Below the pieces are notes generated by a model, which was not told where the DNA came from, did not search any database, and saw only the letters and a program-made list of their open reading frames with translations. Positions 15,129 to 17,991 of a stretch of 17,991 nucleotides of DNA are shown here, in pieces. Within the stretch, counting starts at the first letter, position 1. Each line of letters opens with the position of its first letter. Source of the stretch: Nitrospina sp. (GTDB lineage Bacteria; Nitrospinota; Nitrospinia; Nitrospinales; Nitrospinaceae); NCBI GenBank assembly GCA_004357365.1, contig SMVT01000036.1, forward strand, positions 1 to 17,991, in the 5' to 3' direction. The position numbers were made by a program, and so were the translations under genes.

Positions 15129-17216
15129 TCAGCGTTTCCTTAAAATTTTTTCTCTCAGCCGGCGGTGTTTGATGTTGTTCGCAAACTGGTAACTTTTTTC
15201 CATATCCAGATATATCCGGTCGCTGTAACGGGAATGACAGGGAATGCAGTTGCCGACCTTGAGGATGCGGGTGATCTCCTCCTGGTTGAACGGCCGCGCG
15301 CCCGGTTGGCCGGCGCCGGCGATGGCCTGTCCCTGTTGCGTTACTTTGGTCCGGGGACCGTATTTGGATTTGTTCAGCACACGGTTGGTGCGGACCAGGG
15401 GATTGAACTGATCGTGCCGCCCAGACGTCTTGTGCTTGATCCGCAGGTCCCCCTCGCCCAATCCCAGGGTTTGCGGCGACAAGTGACAGCTTTCACACGA
15501 GCGCACGTGTTTGCTCACCGAATGCGGTTGTGTGCCATAAACCAGGTTGGAACCCGAATAACCGGCGGCGTTGGTGAATTCCCATTGACGGTAGTCGCCC
15601 CGCGAGTCGCCGTGATCGTCGATCACCGGAACCTTTTTGTCCCGCGGGTCGAGGACGGTCAACGTGTGCAACGGCTGGGCCAGCATGGGAACGACTTTGC
15701 CGCGGGGGCCGACCATCAATGCGGGTTGTTCATGCGTCATGGTGAATTGATACGGGTTCCAGACGCCGGCCGGTTTCCCGCCGTCACCCTTTCCCGAAGT
15801 CAGCGTCATGTGGCACCCCTGGCAACGCGGCACCCATTGCGAATGGCAGGCGGTGCAGGCCAGTTTGCCCTGGTGACCGGGAATGTTGTGGCCCCAGCGT
15901 TGATCCTTGGCCAGTGGAATGAGGCGTGCTTTGCCGGTGCGTTTGCTGTAGGCGATGAATTGTTTGCCTTTGGCTTTAACGTTGGTTAATTTCCGGTTGT
16001 GGGCCGAAACCGCCATGGCGTCGCCAACCTTGTTGCGGAACCCTTTGTAGTGGCGGCTCGACCGGACGGCCGGGTCCTGGGAATTCTGAATCTTCGATGT
16101 CCGGGGATACGACTGGCTGTCGCCGTGGCAGGTTTCACAACGGATTTCCACCGCCTGGAATTGCCGGGAATAGATGTTACCGTCGCCCATGATATCAGAC
16201 TGCGTATGACAGTCAATGCAATCCATTCCCCGTTCCAGATGAACGTCCATGCGGGGCTGGCCGCTTCCGGGAAACGGCAGTTTGCCTTGGCGGTCCCGGC
16301 GGGGAAAGGGAACGGAAAATTTTTCCGTCGTCATCTGCGATAAAAACGATTTGTGGCACTGCAGACACAGATTGCTCGAGGGCAGAACGGTTATGCGGTG
16401 GTACGCGGGGTGACCGGGCTGGGTGTTGTCGATCATCGGGTCGCGTCCCAGGTATTTGCCCTCCGGGTGGTAACTGAAATGGCAGGCGGCGCATCCCTGC
16501 GAACGGAATTCTCCCGGCGGCGGCGGCGAGTCGATGTGGCATTGAAAGCAACGCTCGCGCAAAACATGGTCGCCGATGTGATTGGAAATTTTTTTACGCG
16601 GGGCTCCCTGTGGTGCGGTTTGGTGTTGCCGCCAATGGTAGGGATTAAAATAAGGAAGCTCTTCCAAACGGTGGAGCGCTCCGGCCGACTCCGGGATCAC
16701 GCCGTCGGTGTCTTCCACCGAGTAGATACCGTATTGCGCCTCTTTCCCCGGTTGGCCGCCCCATTGATACCGCAAGCCGCTGATCATCCCCGCCAGGTTG
16801 CCCATCATGGATTTGCGGACGTGGTCGGCATGGTTGCGGCTTTCATCCGGGTGGCCGGAATGGCATTGCGCTTGGCCGCAACTGAGGTGGACGACTTTCA
16901 GGGACGACGGGTTACGCTTGCCGGTTCCCGCCTTCGGATCGTGGATGAGCGTGGCGTGGGCTTCGTCTTTATCCTCCGAGGCTCCGTTGCCGCCGTGGCA
17001 GGCGGTGCATCCCATTTGGAGCGGATGCGAGCGGCTGATCTCTTCGATTCCCTGATGGCACTGGAGGCAACGTTCTTCGCCGCCGGTTGGCCCGCCGGGC
17101 GCGACGAACGAGGGAATGCCAAAGGAATTCTCCGCACGGGTGGAAACGGTAAAGGCGGTCAGGCATATCAGCAACGCTACGGCGAGGGTGAGTTTGAGCT
17201 TGAGGGAAGGGACCAT
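15129..17216 (-). CDS. Dodeca-haem cytochrome c with one CX4CH site
   Basis: A 695-residue exported cytochrome. An ATG at 17216 is preferred to the adjacent TTG at 17219. The signal peptide (KLKLTLAVALLICLTAF) is probably cleaved near TRA-EN, residue 28. Eleven CXXCH motifs begin at residues 50, 70, 223, 242, 284, 333, 360, 454, 465, 574 and 657. A twelfth site, CGQAQCH at 113, has four residues between the cysteines. Ten sites correspond to those of the 10-haem paralogue; the extra ones are CQGCH (465), 11 residues after its neighbour, and the C-terminal CIPCH (657). Many additional histidines could supply bis-His ligation. The tail is basic (KILRKR). No membrane helix follows the signal. 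It opens the cytochrome operon, 69 nt after the HPt gene, with an inverted repeat just before the start and no clear ribosome-binding site. Electron transfer is certain in kind; the partner is unknown. Confidence 0.93.
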   Translation of the reverse strand: MVPSLKLKLTLAVALLICLTAFTVSTRAENSFGIPSFVAPGGPTGGEERCLQCHQGIEEISRSHPLQMGCTACHGGNGASEDKDEAHATLIHDPKAGTGKRNPSSLKVVHLSCGQAQCHSGHPDESRNHADHVRKSMMGNLAGMISGLRYQWGGQPGKEAQYGIYSVEDTDGVIPESAGALHRLEELPYFNPYHWRQHQTAPQGAPRKKISNHIGDHVLRERCFQCHIDSPPPPGEFRSQGCAACHFSYHPEGKYLGRDPMIDNTQPGHPAYHRITVLPSSNLCLQCHKSFLSQMTTEKFSVPFPRRDRQGKLPFPGSGQPRMDVHLERGMDCIDCHTQSDIMGDGNIYSRQFQAVEIRCETCHGDSQSYPRTSKIQNSQDPAVRSSRHYKGFRNKVGDAMAVSAHNRKLTNVKAKGKQFIAYSKRTGKARLIPLAKDQRWGHNIPGHQGKLACTACHSQWVPRCQGCHMTLTSGKGDGGKPAGVWNPYQFTMTHEQPALMVGPRGKVVPMLAQPLHTLTVLDPRDKKVPVIDDHGDSRGDYRQWEFTNAAGYSGSNLVYGTQPHSVSKHVRSCESCHLSPQTLGLGEGDLRIKHKTSGRHDQFNPLVRTNRVLNKSKYGPRTKVTQQGQAIAGAGQPGARPFNQEEITRILKVGNCIPCHSRYSDRIYLDMEKSYQFANNIKHRRLREKILRKR

Positions 17217-17227
17217 CAAAGGTATCG

Positions 17228-17246
17228 AATGAAACGGAGTTTCATT
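17228..17246. promoter_or_regulatory. Inverted repeat before the cytochrome operon
   Basis: AATGAAAC and GTTTCATT form a perfect 8-bp inverted repeat with a 3-nt centre, 11 nt upstream of the 12-haem cytochrome start. On the minus strand a TTGTCA box (17251-17256) lies 17 nt from TTCATT, which is one half of the repeat. The repeat would therefore cover the spacer and -10 of a weak promoter, or form a small hairpin in the leader. Role as an operator is inference. Confidence 0.5.
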
Positions 17247-17285
17247 AAAGTGACAAAACGGTTTTTGGAGAGACGGGACCGGGGA

Positions 17286-17606
17286 TTAATCGTAAACGAT
17301 TTCCAGTTTTTTCAGGTAAGCCGTCATATCAATGATGGATTTACGGACCGATTCCTTATCTTTGCTTTTGGCGGCTTTTTCAATGGCTCGGCCGATTTGG
17401 CTCAGGTCTTTGAACCCGTATCCCCCGCCGGAGCCTTTCATGGAGTGACCGAGGACGGCAATCGAATCGAAATCGCCCTTTTCCAAAGCCTGTTGATATA
17501 TCAGCAGGTCGCTTTCCCTGTTTTCCAGGTAGCCGGGAACCAAATCCTGCAAATCCGCGTCCACGCGAATCCGGATTTTTTCTGATGATTCATCCAGAGG
17601 TTTCAT
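17286..17606 (-). CDS. HPt (histidine phosphotransfer) domain protein
   Basis: A single-domain, 106-residue phosphorelay protein. The helical HPt signature LGHSMKGSGGGYGF is present, with H54 the expected phospho-acceptor; the flanking DLVPGYLENRESD and IGRAIEKAAKSKD helices fit the family. It would shuttle phosphate between a hybrid sensor kinase and a response regulator in the cytoplasm, or receive it from a receiver domain; neither partner is in the window. There is no Shine-Dalgarno sequence before the ATG, and a TACAAT -10-like box ends 11 nt upstream, which suggests a very short leader. The gene precedes the cytochrome operon by 69 nt in the same direction, so signalling to or from that operon is possible but unproven. 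The downstream reading frames have their own candidate promoter. Confidence 0.92.
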   Translation of the reverse strand: MKPLDESSEKIRIRVDADLQDLVPGYLENRESDLLIYQQALEKGDFDSIAVLGHSMKGSGGGYGFKDLSQIGRAIEKAAKSKDKESVRKSIIDMTAYLKKLEIVYD

Positions 17607-17607
17607 A

Positions 17608-17649
17608 ACTTAATAAAATTGTAACATGTTTGAGCGTTCATTATTAAGT
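17608..17649. promoter_or_regulatory. Widely spaced inverted repeat at the HPt promoter
   Basis: ACTTAATAA (17608-17616) and TTATTAAGT (17641-17649) are perfect 9-bp inverted arms with 24 nt between them, 33 bp from centre to centre (about three helical turns). The candidate -10 of the HPt gene, TACAAT on the minus strand (17618-17623), sits between the arms; one arm falls at the -35 position and the other at the start site. The layout suggests a dimer or tetramer operator, though chance is not excluded in AT-rich DNA. Confidence 0.45.
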
Positions 17650-17683
17650 GCAATTAGCAGGATAAATCCTCAGGCGGGGGAGT

Positions 17684-17991
17684 TCAATCCCGGTTTTCCG
17701 AAAGAACGGGGCTCGTGCCGGCGATACAAACGGTCAGGGAGCGGCCGGATACCCGGTGGAATTTCAAGGGTTTTCCGGAGGAGGTTTGATCCACCGAGTG
17801 CGGATGAGCTGTGTCCACCCATACCTGCCAGGTGCGGGGTTCGCCGGGAAGCGTGAAATCGCAGTCGGATTCCCCCCGGTTCCACAGGATCAACAGGGCG
17901 GGGCTCTGGTCTGCGGAGACGGAGGTCATCAGGCATTCCTGAAACGGGGCGTCGGCGGGTTGCGGTCCATGCGGATCGATCGCCGCGCCCG
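17684..17991 (-). CDS. glgX: Glycogen debranching enzyme GlgX, C-terminal end (partial)
   Basis: The frame is open from the window edge and ends at 17684, so only about the last 101 residues are visible. They read as the C-terminal beta-sandwich of GlgX-type alpha-1,6-glucosidases: GAAIDPHG, then a strand pair ALLILWNRGESDCDFTLPG, WQVWVDTAHP, and the closing SGRSLTVCIAG. In GlgX the corresponding text is of the form LLLLNAH...FTLP...W...LDTA...GRSLxVL. The enzyme removes limit branches during glycogen breakdown in the cytoplasm. The catalytic domain lies beyond the window and cannot be checked; an isoamylase-like relative is possible. Its stop lies about 78 nt before the HPt start, with no obvious terminator hairpin between them. 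Confidence 0.72.
   Translation of the reverse strand, partial: GAAIDPHGPQPADAPFQECLMTSVSADQSPALLILWNRGESDCDFTLPGEPRTWQVWVDTAHPHSVDQTSSGKPLKFHRVSGRSLTVCIAGTSPVLSENRD

Noticed and set aside
16353..17585. A 410-residue open frame opposite the 12-haem cytochrome and HPt genes
   Set aside because: It runs through two convincing genes and the intergenic gap and is low in plausible domain features.
1..17991. Searched for CRISPR arrays, transposases, tRNA or rRNA genes, phage genes and restriction systems
   Set aside because: No regular repeats, no cloverleaf or rRNA-like stretches and no such proteins were seen in any frame.

Overview
The window carries about sixteen complete genes and one partial gene. 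All but two run on the minus strand; the exceptions are a metallo-beta-lactamase-fold protein (715-1638) and a small ferredoxin (8908-9234). LptG and several lipobox proteins indicate a Gram-negative, LPS-bearing cell. The wealth of c-type haem proteins indicates a respiratory lifestyle with periplasmic cytochrome c maturation. GC-rich coding, the plant/cyanobacterium-like IlvB signature and the cytochrome gene set would fit a Nitrospina-like or deltaproteobacterial lineage. That placement is inference only; no phylogenetic marker is present.

Left part, 1-5511. Positions 1-204 hold no gene I can support. An SspB-type ClpXP adaptor (205-663) is divergent from an exported MBL-fold protein whose second metal site is degraded. 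That gene converges on an orphan acetolactate synthase large subunit (1723-3516), and the two share a symmetrical terminator. Two unrelated putative lipoproteins follow (3733-4440 and 4529-5128), then about 380 bases without a gene.

Middle, 5512-11198. An envelope and stress cluster reads AmgK-like sugar kinase, LptG, Ppx/GppA (8642 down to 5512). A solitary thioredoxin-like [2Fe-2S] ferredoxin follows on the plus strand. Then comes a translationally coupled pair, DUF1015 protein and EngB GTPase (11198 down to 9316), with a good sigma-70 promoter at 11312-11340.

Right part, 11348-17606, is the most interesting. An HPt phosphotransfer protein is followed by a tightly packed cytochrome operon: a 12-haem cytochrome, a paralogous 10-haem cytochrome, a di-haem cytochrome and a mono-haem lipoprotein. 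That is 25 predicted covalent haems, with gene junctions of 7 nt, a 14-nt overlap and an ATGA overlap. None of these proteins shows a membrane domain beyond signal or lipid anchors. No porin, quinol oxidase or catalytic molybdenum subunit lies beside them, so the system looks like a periplasmic or surface electron-transfer wire whose donor and acceptor are encoded elsewhere. Inverted repeats sit just upstream of both the HPt gene and the first cytochrome gene and may be control sites. The window ends in the C-terminus of a GlgX-type glycogen debranching enzyme.
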